Assembly (NCBI GenBank): GCA_018136815.1
Contig: CM030933.1
Span: 2,115,344 to 2,179,343, forward strand
DNA length: 64,000 bases
Direction of reading: 5' to 3'
Origin: Isochrysis galbana
Lineage: Eukaryota; Haptophyta; Isochrysidales; Isochrysidaceae
The notes beneath the pieces were generated by a model. It was given only the letters and a program-made list of their open reading frames with translations, ran no database searches and was not told the DNA's origin. Made by a program: the position numbers and the translations under genes. Of the stretch, positions 19,928 through 30,552 are shown piece after piece (positions within the stretch are counted from its first letter, which is position 1; every line of letters starts with the position of its first letter).

Positions 19928-21225
19928 AGATTGGCTCATGAGCTTGTGTGTTGAGAAACAAACCTACATACACCGACCTCACATGGCAGGTTGCTCGTTC
20001 TCAAGCCTCGACGTGATGCTATGAGCCAACGTGAACACTAGTGGACATGTAAGGGCAGAAGTGCATAATAGTCGACATGCAGGGTACGAGTAAATGTTGT
20101 CGGTATGTCAGTGCCGTACGCTCGCATGAGCCTCGTTCAAAAACATAACTTCGGGACATCGGGACAAGCCGATCAAAGATGAGGGAATTATTACTTCATT
20201 TGATCAGTTCGCGGTGCGACAAGGGGATAGGGCTGCTATTCACACAGGACAAGACTACCTGCAACGGCAAGCACCCTGCGCTCCCCTTCCCCCCTATCCC
20301 TATGCCGATCCCTTGCCTTTAATAGTTAAAAGGTAAAAGGGCGGTCAAACAGGGGTTTGGGTTTGGCTTTTTATAGGGTATAGGGGTAAAAATGACAATC
20401 TCAAATCTCAGAGTTGAGAAAATTTGGGGATTCCTTTCAGTAGAAAATTCCGAATACAACCACAACAACAACAAGCACAAGGACATATTCGGGGCCCATT
20501 GGGACCTAGGACCTAGACCCTAGACCCCCCCTTGGCCCTTGGCCCTTGGGCCCTGTAACCTATACCTATATACCTATACCCTTATCCTATATATATCCTA
20601 TCTATAGCTCCTATTCCTATATAATAATTTATTATTTATGCCTGCTTGTGGCGCGTGGCGCCGTATGCTCAGCTCTTCGTGAAGGCTGTTCACTACTCTA
20701 GTCACTAGTCACTAGTCACTAGTCACTAGTCGCTCCGCCTATCTACGCTAGTTGAAGCTCTCCTCCCTCCACGATCCCTTCGCTTGGATCTTGGATCCTG
20801 TTCTCGGGTCTCGCAGGGCGGAAGGATCCAATCAATGTGGTGGGCACGAGCACGAGGCGCCTCACCCCTATTGCGGCGTGAACTAAAACTAAGTCCAATG
20901 TCTAATCATAGTTGTAAGGCTTGTAAGCCGCCACTATGGTGCAACACTGCATGCGTGTCATGTATGCATGTAGCATGTACGTACATCATCAAAAGTGAGC
21001 GCAATGAAAATCTCAAGGCGGCCTCCAAATACACCACACACTGCTGCTCATAGCACAACGCGCAGCAAAAGAGAAGGCGCAACTGCGCACCTCCCTCATG
21101 CTTCTCTCCCACCAAGAAAAGGAGTTCGAGCAATCAACTCCTCCAATGGCAGCACGGATGTGCTCGACGCGTTGGATATGGACAAGGACGGTTGGTGCTC
21201 GTGAGCGCAATCAATCTTAGGGTGT
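19928..21225. other. Intergenic with repeats
   Basis: No supported gene. At 20,338 there is an isolated AGGGCGGTCAAACAGGGG, matching the terminal repeat of the transposon at 44,055, with no partner end found nearby. Positions 20,500-20,640 are AT-rich and ACCTAGACC-like simple sequence. A heptamer TAGTCAC is tandemly repeated about 4.5 times at 20,699-20,731. An open frame ending near 21,204 has a Leu-Asp-rich tail resembling half an EF-hand loop (DMDKDGW), too little to call a gene. Confidence 0.55.
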
Positions 21226-23715
21226 CTACTTGAGCTTATTTGCCTTGGCCTGGAGCGATTCGGCCTCCTTGAGGACCGCCTTCGCTTGGCCCTCCGCAGC
21301 CTTGTTAATAGCTGCAGCAGCCTTCTTGGCCTCTGTTAGTGCTGAATCCGTCTTTTTTGTCGCAGCGGCGACAACTTTGTCGCCAGCCGCTGCGCCCTCC
21401 GCTTTGATCTTGTCGGCAACCGCTTGCTGCTTCGCCGCATAATTCTCCTCCTTCTCGAGGAACTTGCTTGCCTTCGTCAATTCTTTATTGGCCTGCTCAA
21501 GCTTCTTTGTCTGCGCCTTGATTTCTTTCTTAAGCGCCTTGATCTCATCGCCGAGGCGGCCACGCTTGTCGAAGCGCAAGATAAAGGTGCCATCGAATTC
21601 CTTTTGCGTCGCCTCCTGCTTCGCTTGCAAAGTCGCGATAGTGCCCTCGATGCCCTTGACCACCCGTTGGGCCGAGGAGGCCTGCGACTTGGCGTTATCC
21701 ACACGGCTCGACGCCTCGCTCTCAATTCCACGAGCTTTGCTGTTTGCCTCATTCTCAATACGTGCAGCCTCGGTCTTTGCCACTCGTAGCTGCGACTGCG
21801 CCTCGGTGTTGGCCGCATCCACAGCACGTTCAGCATCGGCCTGCGCGGTCCGGACAATATCTTCGGCTGCCTTCCTCTTCTCCGCAGCTTGCGCCGAGAG
21901 CTTGGAGGCTTCGGCCGCCTTGGCTTCGGCTGCCTCGCGGGCCGCAGCAGCTTTGGCTTCTTCAGCAGCCTGTTTGGCCGCAGCTGCCTCCGCAGCTTTC
22001 TGGGCCTTCGCTTCTTCTGCGGCCTTCTTGGCTGCAGCAGCCTCCGCAGCCTTTTGCGCCTTAGCATCTTCGGCAGCCTGCTTGGCTGCGGCGACCTCCG
22101 CATCCTTCTGTGCCTTTGCCTCCTCGGCGGCTTTCTTGGCTGCGGCGGCCTCTGCAGCCTTTTGCGCCTTGGCGTCCTCCGCAGCCTGCTTGGCCGCCGC
22201 GGCCTCTGCAGCCTTCGCCTCTTCAGCTGCTTGCTTGGCCATCATCGCCTCGCGCTGAGCAGCCTCCTTGGCGGCCTTCTCCGCCGCCTTCTTCTCGGCG
22301 GCCTCGCGCTGGGCGGCCTCCTTTGCAGCTCTCTCCTGTGATGCCTTCTCTGCCTTGGCGCGCTCAGCGGCTTCCTTGGCGGCCCCCTTATCAGCCTTGG
22401 CTTGGTCGGCGGCGCGCTTCTTCGCCTCTTCAGCGGCTGCCTTCTCAGCCTTCTCCGCCGCCACCTGCCGCGCCTTCGCCTCCGCTGCCTCGAGTTTTGC
22501 CTGAGCAGCCTCCCGAGCCTCCCGCGCCTTGGCGGCAGCCGCCTCCGCTGCCTTAGCCGCCTTCGCTTCCTCGGCTGCCTTTTGGGCTGCAGCCGTGGCC
22601 TCCGCATCCGCCTGATTGTTCGCTGCCTTCTTGGCTGCCGCTTCCTTGGCCTCCTGCTCCGCTGCCATCTTCTGTGCCTTGGCCTCGGCCTCAGCCTGCC
22701 TGGCCGCCTTCTCAGCAGCCACCTTCTGCAGCTTGGCCTCACCCTCGGCCTGCTTGGCGGCAGCAGCTTCCTTTGAGGCCGCCTCCTTCGCAGCCTTTGC
22801 GGCCGCCGCCCTCTCTGCCTTGGCCTCCGCCTCCGCCTGCTTGGCCGCCTCCTTCGCGGCCTTGTCCGCAGCCGCCTTCTGTGCCTTGGCCTCGGCCTCG
22901 GCCTGCTTGGCAGCAGCAGCTTCCTTTGCGGCCGCCTCCTTCGCAGCCTTTGCGGCCGCCGCCCTCTCTGCCTTGGCCTCCGCCTCCGCCTGCTTGGCTG
23001 CCTCCTTGGCCGCTTTCTCTGCCTTGACGTCTGCCTCAGCCTGCTTGGCCGCCTCCTTGGCTGCATTCTCCGCCGCCGCCTTCTGCGCTTTCGCTTCTGC
23101 CTCAGCCTGCTTGGCCGCCTCCTGGGCCGCTTTCTCAGTAGCCGCTTTTTTCGCCCTCGCCTCAGCCTCTGCCTTCTTGGCCGCCTCTTTAGCCGCCTTA
23201 TCTGCTGCCGCCTTCTGTGCCCTGGCCTCCGCCTCCGCCTTCTTGGCCGCTTCTTGCGCCGCCTTTTCGGCTGCTGCCTGCTCCTTTGCGGCCCGCTCAG
23301 CTGCCGCTTTCTGAGCCTTAGCGTCAGCCTCAGCCTGTTTGGCGGCCGCGGCGTCGAATGAAGGCGCCTCCTTCGCGGCCGCTTCCTCCACTTCTTCCTC
23401 ACTCAGGATCGTCTTGGCAGATATCGAGCCCTGGGCTGCCATCTTCTCGAGCGCCTTGTTGGCCCGCGCTCGTCGCGCCTCGCGTGCGGCCTGTTCCTTT
23501 TGATAGGCCTTGAATTCCTTCAAACATTCGCCCGTACATCCCTCCGGCGGGGCCTCATCAGCGAGGAAGAAGGTTGTGCCCAGCGGTGCAGGCGCAACAA
23601 GCTGCTGCGGTGGCAGGCTCGCTGAGATGGCATGCTGGTCGAGGGGCGCAGTAGCGAGCAGCCCGGCGAGGAGGGAGGAGACGGCTCCCTTGACGACCGG
23701 GTGCGTGAACTTCAT
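21226..23715 (-). CDS. Long Ala/Lys/Glu coiled-coil repeat protein with N-terminal leader
   Basis: 829 residues from ATG 23,715 (MKFTHPVVKG). Residues 10-35 are hydrophobic/Ala-rich (VSSLLAGLLATAPLD) and look like a signal or organelle-targeting leader, followed by a short segment with two Cys (EGCTGEC). Residues 90-590 are imperfect repeats of about 14-20 residues, typified by EAKAQKAAAEKAAKEAA, giving a very long alpha-helix as in TolA-like or stalk proteins. The last 200 residues are a less repetitive coiled coil with KRGRLGDEIKALKK and end ESLQAKANKLK. It may be a secreted, plastid-lumen or cell-wall rod; the sequence does not decide. Repeats invite slippage, so copy number may vary or be misassembled. 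No catalytic domain is visible. Confidence 0.75.
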   Translation of the reverse strand: MKFTHPVVKGAVSSLLAGLLATAPLDQHAISASLPPQQLVAPAPLGTTFFLADEAPPEGCTGECLKEFKAYQKEQAAREARRARANKALEKMAAQGSISAKTILSEEEVEEAAAKEAPSFDAAAAKQAEADAKAQKAAAERAAKEQAAAEKAAQEAAKKAEAEARAQKAAADKAAKEAAKKAEAEARAKKAATEKAAQEAAKQAEAEAKAQKAAAENAAKEAAKQAEADVKAEKAAKEAAKQAEAEAKAERAAAAKAAKEAAAKEAAAAKQAEAEAKAQKAAADKAAKEAAKQAEAEAKAERAAAAKAAKEAASKEAAAAKQAEGEAKLQKVAAEKAARQAEAEAKAQKMAAEQEAKEAAAKKAANNQADAEATAAAQKAAEEAKAAKAAEAAAAKAREAREAAQAKLEAAEAKARQVAAEKAEKAAAEEAKKRAADQAKADKGAAKEAAERAKAEKASQERAAKEAAQREAAEKKAAEKAAKEAAQREAMMAKQAAEEAKAAEAAAAKQAAEDAKAQKAAEAAAAKKAAEEAKAQKDAEVAAAKQAAEDAKAQKAAEAAAAKKAAEEAKAQKAAEAAAAKQAAEEAKAAAAREAAEAKAAEASKLSAQAAEKRKAAEDIVRTAQADAERAVDAANTEAQSQLRVAKTEAARIENEANSKARGIESEASSRVDNAKSQASSAQRVVKGIEGTIATLQAKQEATQKEFDGTFILRFDKRGRLGDEIKALKKEIKAQTKKLEQANKELTKASKFLEKEENYAAKQQAVADKIKAEGAAAGDKVVAAATKKTDSALTEAKKAAAAINKAAEGQAKAVLKEAESLQAKANKLK

Positions 23716-25850
23716 CACGCTCTCCGCGAGGGAGCGGCTGTCTCTCTCTCTCCCTGTGTGTGTGTGTGGTGGGTGTGTGCGCGAGGCGGCTCCGCACGAG
23801 CCTCCCGACGCCCTTTGGTTGAGGGAGAGTGTAGCCCGGGGGGGGGGGGGGGGAGGGGCAGGAGAGAGAGAGAGAGAGAGGGAGAGAGAGAGACCCTTCA
23901 AAAAGAAAGAGCTCGTCGTCGGCCAATGGAAGGAGGGTTAGCGTGATCTCTCTCCCTCTCTCTGCCGCTCATCACCTTGACGTGGCTAGCTCTGTTTCTT
24001 CTTTGCTCCGTAGACAATACTCACTCTCCGTCGGCCCTCTCGCTCTCTCCGCCTGTCCCTCCTCTCGCCTCATCGGGGGGGGGGGGGGGGGGGCGTTTTA
24101 ATTTGAACGTCTCTCCTCCGCGGCCGGGGGGGGGAGGGGGGAAGCGGGGGGGGGGGGGGGGGGGAGGGGGAAACGCCCGACCCGCCCGACCCTCTGCTTT
24201 GGGGGGAAGGCAGGGCTTCGTCAAAGACTAGTAGATCAGACGTCACCAGAATTCGGTGTGCGAGTATTTTTTTACTTCGCCCCTTTATCTAATGAATAGA
24301 GTAATGCTCGAGACTTGAGCTTGATCTTCTCAAAACGGCCCCATTTCTATTTCTATTGTCGATTGGGAAGATTGAAATTTGAGCCTTAGACCTCTAAAGT
24401 AGAGGGTGCTCCAACTAGATGAAAGTTGCCCCCTGCCCCCTGCCATTACCTAGGCCGACATCTGGCATGTGCTTCTATTTTCAAAAGATGGTAGATGGTG
24501 GTGGTGACTTAAGACTTAAGAGTCAAGCGTGAGCGTGAGCGCGAAAATAGAAATCTCACCAACCGCAGTCCCGACATCAAGGATCAAGATCAAGGCCTGC
24601 ACTATATAAAATACTCTGGATGCGACAGAGATACGGCCCACGACTCCCCGAGATACGGTAGATACGGCTCTCGGCTTTCTTCTTTCTTCTTTCACAGTGG
24701 CAAAAAAGGGGGGTCCACCAACCACCGACCCTCGTCGGGGCCCGCCGGGCGCTGAATCGAGATGGGATCACGCTCTCTTGCGGAGCCGATCGCCCTTTCT
24801 GGTAAAAGAATTCCAATTCTGCAAGAACGCTATACGTAGACACCATCCATGATTCTCTTAAAAGGGGGGAATCGCTCTGGTTTCCTACGGATGTAAAAAC
24901 TGTTGGTTACAGAAGAGTGGAGCACCAAACCTTTAACGTAAACGAATTTTTACTTTGTACATGGACGGGTAGCTTGTCACATCGCGGCTCTCTTTTCCCT
25001 CTCTCTTTCGTTCATCCCGACGCTGTCTCTTTTTTTCATTGTATGCGCCTCGTTATATAGAGTATCTTGTTGCGCTCCTTTCCCACTAAACCCGTTACTT
25101 AGTTTGTACGTACTCACGGACAAAAAATTCCGTCCTAGAAACTAGGACCACGTCCTAGGAAATTCTTGGATTTCTAGGACTCTGTCGATCATGCCTCCAT
25201 TATAGCCTATGGTGAGCTTATGAGACATCCCATCACCTGAAGCAAACCATCTCCACATCCCATTCCACCTTAGCTCTCCCCATGACCAACTCTGCGGAGC
25301 TTGTCTTTGCTTACTTTTGCTACCACATTCAGCATGCGGTGCTGCACTCGAGCGTCCGCTCGCATCAGAGGAGTTTTATTTTAGACCTTTTGGAGCAGTA
25401 GGCTAGCGGATTGGACACTTAGATGACAAAACCAAGCTTGGTGGTTGGTGGTCACTGAAGGTCTCAAAGAGGGCAGTCAAAGCAACATTTCATCTCCTGG
25501 GGACCATGGGTAGAAGAGCTCCCCATTGGGTGGTATCAGCCATTTCTCCCGTTTCTAGGACAAGCAGCAATTCCGACCAGGTGACCCGTAAACGCGTCAC
25601 AAAACTTGGTGTTGCTGAAGGAATGGTGCCTAGGTACACCTGGAACATTTAATGAGGACATGCATGTGGTAACTCAATAGCCAAGGTTTGGGACAAAATA
25701 ACATGGTATGCTCATGCTCTCACCTAGCAAAGTCCGTCCTAGTTTCTAGGACCGGTCCTAGAAAGCTGGGTACCTTTATCCGCTCACTCACCACCCGAAA
25801 GACGGTAGCAGCCTGTGCCTCTGTGGCCTCCCGCTCCAACCCGGGAGGCC
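23716..25850. other. Intergenic with long homopolymers
   Basis: Positions 23,755-23,780 are GT-rich, 23,865-23,895 a GA microsatellite. G-runs lie at 23,838-23,852, 24,077-24,094 and about 24,149-24,164. Position 24,240 onward is AT-richer unique sequence without a gene. A pair of inverted GTCCTAG motifs occupies 25,132-25,752 (listed separately). Long G-runs here are weak points for assembly. Confidence 0.55.
25132..25752. repeat. Possible MITE bounded by inverted GTCCTAG motifs
   Basis: GTCCTAGAAACTAGGAC at 25,132-25,148 has its exact reverse complement at 25,736-25,752, and each is flanked by further CCTAGG/GTCCTAG half-sites. The motif is itself nearly palindromic. The 620-bp interval has no coding content. 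A small non-autonomous DNA element is the simplest reading, but I cannot define the target duplication. Confidence 0.4.
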
Positions 25851-26288
25851 ATGCGGAGCGACCCATCGAGCGCAGCACAGATCGAGATGGATCGCCTCAA
25901 GGCGAGGCTTCTCGAGTGTGAGGCTGCGCTGCGCCGTGTCGAGGCCGACCGCAAGCACTGGCGCGGAATGTATGAGAGGACGCGCACACGTTGCGCCGTT
26001 CTCTCCGCGGCAGCAGAGCTGAAAGCCGGCAAGGTGTCCAAGCTGGAGTCGCAGAGCATGTGGGACAAGGAGGCCACCATCCTGAGCAAGATGATGGGGC
26101 GTTGGGGGCACCCGGAGGACCTGCCCGAGCTCTGTCTGCGGGCTCTCTACAAGCTCCGCAACGCTGCAGGCGAGCGCGTGCACACTGGGCTCGCCGAGCT
26201 GGAGCTGGCCAGCTCCACCTTTTTCGACGACGTCAGGAAGAAGCTCCGGGAGGAGGCTTACTCAGAGGTGAATGAGCACCTGCGCTGA
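25851..26288 (+). CDS. Unknown helical protein, possibly truncated
   Basis: 145 codons from ATG 25,851 (MRSDPSSAAQ); the frame is open 12 codons further upstream. The product is strongly helical and charged, with a coiled coil over residues 8-60 (MDRLKARLLECEAALRRVEADRK) and a second helical part with WGHPEDLPELCLRALYKLR. I do not recognise a family. The last codons contain a good splice donor (GAG|GTGAAT) and retrotransposon sequence begins within about 40 bp of the stop. The original 3' exons may therefore have been displaced by that insertion or lie beyond it. Confidence 0.5.
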   Translation: MRSDPSSAAQIEMDRLKARLLECEAALRRVEADRKHWRGMYERTRTRCAVLSAAAELKAGKVSKLESQSMWDKEATILSKMMGRWGHPEDLPELCLRALYKLRNAAGERVHTGLAELELASSTFFDDVRKKLREEAYSEVNEHLR

Positions 26289-26329
26289 CACCGGAGCTGG
26301 CCCGTCGGTCGTGCCCAAGCTCACTCCGC

Positions 26330-27677
26330 TGTAGACTCCTCTTCAAGTCCAAGCTCAAGTTCCCAATCCAATCAAGTTATTCCACGTCGAATTCAAGAGA
26401 CAAGTCGTACTCCTCCTGATCTGCCTTCGAGTCGTCCTCGTTCTCGTTCACAATCGTAGCGCTAAGTCGACCGGAAGTGGAAGTGGATGATTAGCGTCGC
26501 GTCAGCGCCTGACCCAGCGCAACTGCCCGAGCAAAACTCCTGTAAAAGGGAGAACGTGGTAGGACGTGACGTACGAAATCGGGGGCCGCCGCGCTAAGCT
26601 GCCGATTTTGTGCTCGCTTTGGATCCATGGGTTAATCCTCCTCCTCTAGGTCTCTCGTCTCGTATGGTTAAATGAACTCTCTTGGCTCGACATCGGGAGA
26701 CGTCTCGATTTAAGTCGGGGGGTGTTGTATTCCTGCCCATCTGAAGGCTGTAGGCATGAATATTCGTGTAAGGTACGCGCTCACAATTACAATTGAACAG
26801 TTCCCCGTGTTGCCACTGACGCACAAGACCCACAGATTCGGATTCCCCATGGTCTCAAGTCCAGGTTTGCAGATTTTGGTCTCGAAATTTGCGATTCGAA
26901 TTTTGTTTTTGCTGTTACTATATAATTGTTGGCTCGTTTAAGGTAATAAACCGGCATGACTTCGACTTCTCGTTCTGCAGTCGCTCTGCGAGACTCTCTC
27001 TCTCTCTCTCTCTCCGTCCGCCTCGCCTCGGCCGACGGCAGGAAGATTCGTCCAAAACATTCTCCGGTCCCAAGATATCTCGTGGGGGGGTCTCTCCGCG
27101 CTCCGCGAGGGAAAGGACGCGATCTCGCTCCGAGATCGGCCTCGCGCCCTCCCACGCTGCCCCGCGGTGCCCTCGGTCCCTCGCCCCCCCCCGACTAGTT
27201 CTTTCCCTCGGCGTGCCGTCCGTCGCCTCCGGCCGTTATATTAATCCCCCCCCCGCGCGCGAGGTTCTCTTCTCCCCCGCGCGCGGTTCGTTTCCTCCGG
27301 CCGTCGTTGTTCTCCCCCCCTCGCTTCGATTCCTCTCGCGGTTCCTTCGATGATTGCCTCCATCTCGTCCGTTCTTCTTCGCGATCCTCGCGGAGGGGGC
27401 ACCGACGTTTAATGTTAGTTTCGTCGCGGTTTCGATGAAAGAATCAGCCGTCCGGTCGGGTGGGTCGTTTGTGAGTAGGCCGGCCCGAGTCTCTTCGAGC
27501 TTGTCGCCCGCGTCCTCCGGCACCTGCCCGTCGTTCTCCGTCGTGACCAGCGTGGTGTCGCCTCCGAACTTTGCCGTCGTGTCCGGGTCCTCGCCCATCT
27601 CTGCCTCTGGTGAGCGGTCCGTCGCGTCGGTCGGCGTTAGCGGGAGGGAGCGATGCCGGGGTCCGGGGTGGACGACA
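26330..27677 (+). mobile_element. Truncated 3' end of a second Ty3/gypsy element
   Basis: The frame ending TAG at about 26,460 has a pol-like tail (PPDLPSSRPRSRS), parallel to the PVLDAPSSRTRSR end of the complete element. The following 3' region aligns with 11,290-11,558 (shared CCCGAGCAAA.CTCCTGTAAAAGGG, GTGCTCGCTTTGGATCC and CGGGAGACGTCTCGAT). It leads through GTCGGGGGG into an LTR starting TGTTGTATTCC. Everything upstream of the pol tail is missing, so this is a 5'-truncated member of a sister family. The left limit is approximate. Confidence 0.8.
26724..27677 (+). repeat. LTR of the truncated Ty3 element
   Basis: It begins TGTTGTATTCCTG directly after the polypurine tract and contains a CT microsatellite near 26,994-27,020, as the other LTR does. 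A Ser-rich open frame (MKESAVRS... VSPPNFAVV) near its end may be the start of gag, again lying inside the LTR. I place its end at GACGACA (27,677), by analogy with CGACTCGACA. That end is inferred, because no second LTR is present for comparison. Confidence 0.6.
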
Positions 27678-27959
27678 TAAGCTTTTGCGCCTTCTTAGCG
27701 TGTGTGTGTGTTGGTGCGGGGCTGGTGGCGCGCGGCGGCGGGAGAGAGGCGAGAGGGGGGGCAGCGTGCCCCCCCTTCCTCTCTTTTCTCCGGTCTACGC
27801 GCACTCGCTGCTCCGTTGGCGTTCATCTGCGCAAACTAAAACTAAAGTTCGCTGTCTATGCACGGAGGACAAAACAAAACTCGACCACCTCCAGTGCCTC
27901 GCTGCGGCTCGCTCTCCGCCCTCCTCGCGCGGCGGCCCTGCGCCGTTGCTGTACACCAG

Positions 27960-29024
27960 ATGGCTGGCTCGTGCGTGCCGCAGTACAAGCTGGAGGCGGC
28001 GTACCGCCACCAGCTGAATGAGGAGTTCTGCGACGTCAGTCGCTTCCCCGCCATCCAAATGCTCCGCCAGCGCGCCGCTTCGCTCGTTGTCTCCAAGCAC
28101 AAGCTGCGGAAGATCGAGCAAATGTTACGGCAGGAAGAGGACTCGAGATTCGACAAGCTCTGCACGGCAGAGTGGCGGGGCAAACATGTTGGGAACTATG
28201 AGCATTTGCAAGGCCGAGTAGGCCACGTCACCTATCACTTCATCTTCGCCACAATCAACGGTCAGCCCACAGACGACGTTTCAGGATTCATTGCCATGTA
28301 TGAAACCTCTGAACAGCGGCTTGACGAGATTCTTTCGCTCATTTCCATGCAGCGCTTCGAGCTGAGCCACTATCGAGTCTTGGTCCGTCTTCTCTATCTC
28401 ATTGCCTACGTCCGCACTTCTATGCAGACGGAGGAGTCGATCACCGCCCTCTCAGATATAATGGAATACAACGAGGTTGTTGACAAACTCTACGATTACA
28501 TGGTGCATATGGTGCAGACCGACGCACAGGCCCTCGACGTGTCAGTCACAGTAGCGCAAGGCCTGGATAGGCTAACAAAGCGCATTCTTCACAAATACCC
28601 TCAGTCATCACGTGTCTTCGGGCCTGATATGCCGGTAATGCGTCACTTGCAGACAGTCATCGAGCTGCCAAAGATCATGAAGCGGATTGGCGCGGAGGCG
28701 TCGCGCGCGATTGCAGGAAGTGAACATTTTGATCCCAACAAGTGCATTGTTCTCAACGGCATCAAAGAGGGCCAGAGTAAAGCTGGCGGCGGACGCCGCA
28801 GAGGGGGGGTTCATCATAGGCATCATTCGGAAAGCCATGCAGACGATGCGCTCACTGGCCAAGGAAGGAAAGCTTTGGGCTCCACATCTACAAGGGAACC
28901 GACAAAGGCAAAGAGTAGCTCGGACGCCACGCGTGAGAACTGTAACAGCGCCCCAGGGCCCAGCTCATCAACTGGAAGTGCGCAACGAGATAGTGGTTCA
29001 CCGGAGACGACAGCCAATAGGTGA
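27960..29024 (+). CDS. Unknown conserved-looking protein
   Basis: 354 residues from ATG 27,960 (MAGSCVPQYK); an in-frame ATG at 27,858 is possible but its extra residues look non-coding. The first 270 residues are well-structured and mostly helical: MLRQEEDSRFDKL, HVTYHFIFATINGQ, LVRLLYLIAYVR, and VTVAQGLDRLTKRILHKYP. I do not recognise the family. The last 80 residues are Gly/Arg/His/Ser-rich. A 7-G run at 28,804-28,810 sits at the change. In the +1 frame, downstream codons read GGFIIGIIRKAMQTMRSLAKEG, which looks more protein-like, so the true C-terminus may use that frame through an indel or an unrecognised intron. Confidence 0.65.
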   Translation: MAGSCVPQYKLEAAYRHQLNEEFCDVSRFPAIQMLRQRAASLVVSKHKLRKIEQMLRQEEDSRFDKLCTAEWRGKHVGNYEHLQGRVGHVTYHFIFATINGQPTDDVSGFIAMYETSEQRLDEILSLISMQRFELSHYRVLVRLLYLIAYVRTSMQTEESITALSDIMEYNEVVDKLYDYMVHMVQTDAQALDVSVTVAQGLDRLTKRILHKYPQSSRVFGPDMPVMRHLQTVIELPKIMKRIGAEASRAIAGSEHFDPNKCIVLNGIKEGQSKAGGGRRRGGVHHRHHSESHADDALTGQGRKALGSTSTREPTKAKSSSDATRENCNSAPGPSSSTGSAQRDSGSPETTANR

Positions 29025-30552
29025 CAAGGTCACTTAGTACTTCAGACAAGACCGAGATGGGCTTTTGGGGGGCGTTGAACCGGATGTGGCGCCCGAATGC
29101 ATATCCTTCACCAAAGCGCCATTTTCCTGTTTCCCTTAGTCCAGCCGGCACTTGCAATTGTCTTGTGTGTGGAAGTGGGCTGATGGCAATTGCCATCTTC
29201 GTGGTCTACTGATATCCTCCTACTCCCTTTCTCTCTACATGGCCTTGGGCAGCAGCGGGCAAAGCAAAATTTTGTCGCTGCTCCGTCATCACGCACCACA
29301 CGAAGCGGCCGAGCGTTGTTCCATGGCGGCCCAACATTCTTTCATCGTCATGTCTGCGTAAGACCTTCCCGTTTATTCTATTTGTGGATTGTAGGATGCG
29401 AGCGACCCTAATCTATTGCACTTTGCGCCCCACCTTTGGCCTGTGGGCCCTTTAGCTAGGCTGAGACTAGCCAAGAGGCGGGGCGCATGTATAATAATAA
29501 TAATTTATAATGTTATATCCTAGCCAACCCCACTAGCTAATTGGACAACTTTTCAGTCCCGGTATCCTGCCATGCCTGACGAGCCAGGTGTCCGAGTGAT
29601 ACCTAGCCTGGTCACTCACACTCACTCTTTTTAACCACTATTTGCTCCACCTCGCCCCTGGCCCCTGGGTGTCCAAGGTCCAAGGAATCCGCAAGGTACC
29701 CCCCTAAAAAAAATCTGAAGATTCCGGGCTACACACCTACTTTTGACGGGTCCTCCCTTCGCTACTAACACCGCCCTTTACTTCCCTCTACCCACCTCTT
29801 TCCCTGCCCCCCTTCATTCCTTTTTCTTCTTCTTCGGTTTCCTGTTTCCGGGGTCCGGCCTTGGTACACTACCTAAGGCCTGGTTCGGAGTGTGGGGACC
29901 GGGCAGGCCTTTTGAGTTGTCGCTTATGGCGTGCGTGCCCGCCTGGGCTCGCGTTGGTTGTTTGGGTTACGTCGGGCTCGTGGCGTCCCGAATGGTTCCC
30001 TTGTTCGCTGTTTCCCAGGCTTAGTCCTCCTACCCCCTACGAAATAAGAAATATCTTGTAGCACACCGGAGAAAAACCAATACTCACACATCGACACCTT
30101 GCTCGGGCGTTGGCCCCTAAGTAAGAGGGCAAGACAGCGCCCGAGCGAAGTAAGCACAAGCTCCTACCCCCTTCTCTCCAGCCCCTGGTCGGAGCAGCGC
30201 GCACGACCTCTGCGAACCCAGAGACTCCGCTTTGAGGCGAACGGGGGGAGGGGAAAGGGGTTAATGGTAGATAAGGACGGGTGGGAGGGAGTAGCACAAG
30301 CACTCTGCCTCGCGCTGTACAAATACCGGTAATTTTAAAAAGATTCTTAAGGTTAGGAGTTTTATGAAGGTGAAACTGCTCAATGCAGGTTCTCGATATC
30401 TGTGCGCGCGCGGGGCGCTCCTCACTATGCCAAGATGAAGATGACTCAGTCCCAATGGCGATTGCAATCAGAATCGAGAGTAAAGGTCGTATTCTAGCAA
30501 GGAATGCAGAATGGTTTCGATGCGAACAAAATAGAGACCGAAGAGAGCTTAT
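29025..30552. other. Intergenic, mostly repeat-derived
   Basis: No supported gene. It contains one copy of the roughly 210-bp repeat (29,705-29,916). Positions 29,480-29,520 are AT-rich (TAA)n-like. An imperfect inverted pair around CTCGGGCG and CGCCCGAG lies at 30,093-30,150. The remainder is unassigned. Confidence 0.5.
29705..29916 (-). repeat. About 210-bp interspersed repeat, copy 1
   Basis: In element orientation the unit starts CTCAAAAGGCCTGCCC, contains GGCCGGACCCCGGAAAC, and ends GTGTGTAGCC.GAATCTTCAGATTTTTT. Other copies are at 35,933-36,710 (interrupted), 59,662-59,873 and 62,664-62,865. The shared start and T-rich end suggest a discrete short element rather than random fragments. 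The start also matches the 3' end of the reading frame at 49.2 kb, so it may derive from that element's 3' region. Confidence 0.7.

Noticed and set aside
20995..21204. Short frame ending in an EF-hand-like DMDKDGW
   Set aside because: Only half a calcium loop and no second helix; chance similarity is likely.
21424..23402. Long open frames on both strands over the Ala/Lys repeat gene (Ala/Ser-, Leu/Gly- or Arg/Pro-rich)
   Set aside because: The codon-biased repeat keeps all frames open; only the minus frame with Ala/Lys/Glu helices, a leader and a clean stop is convincing.
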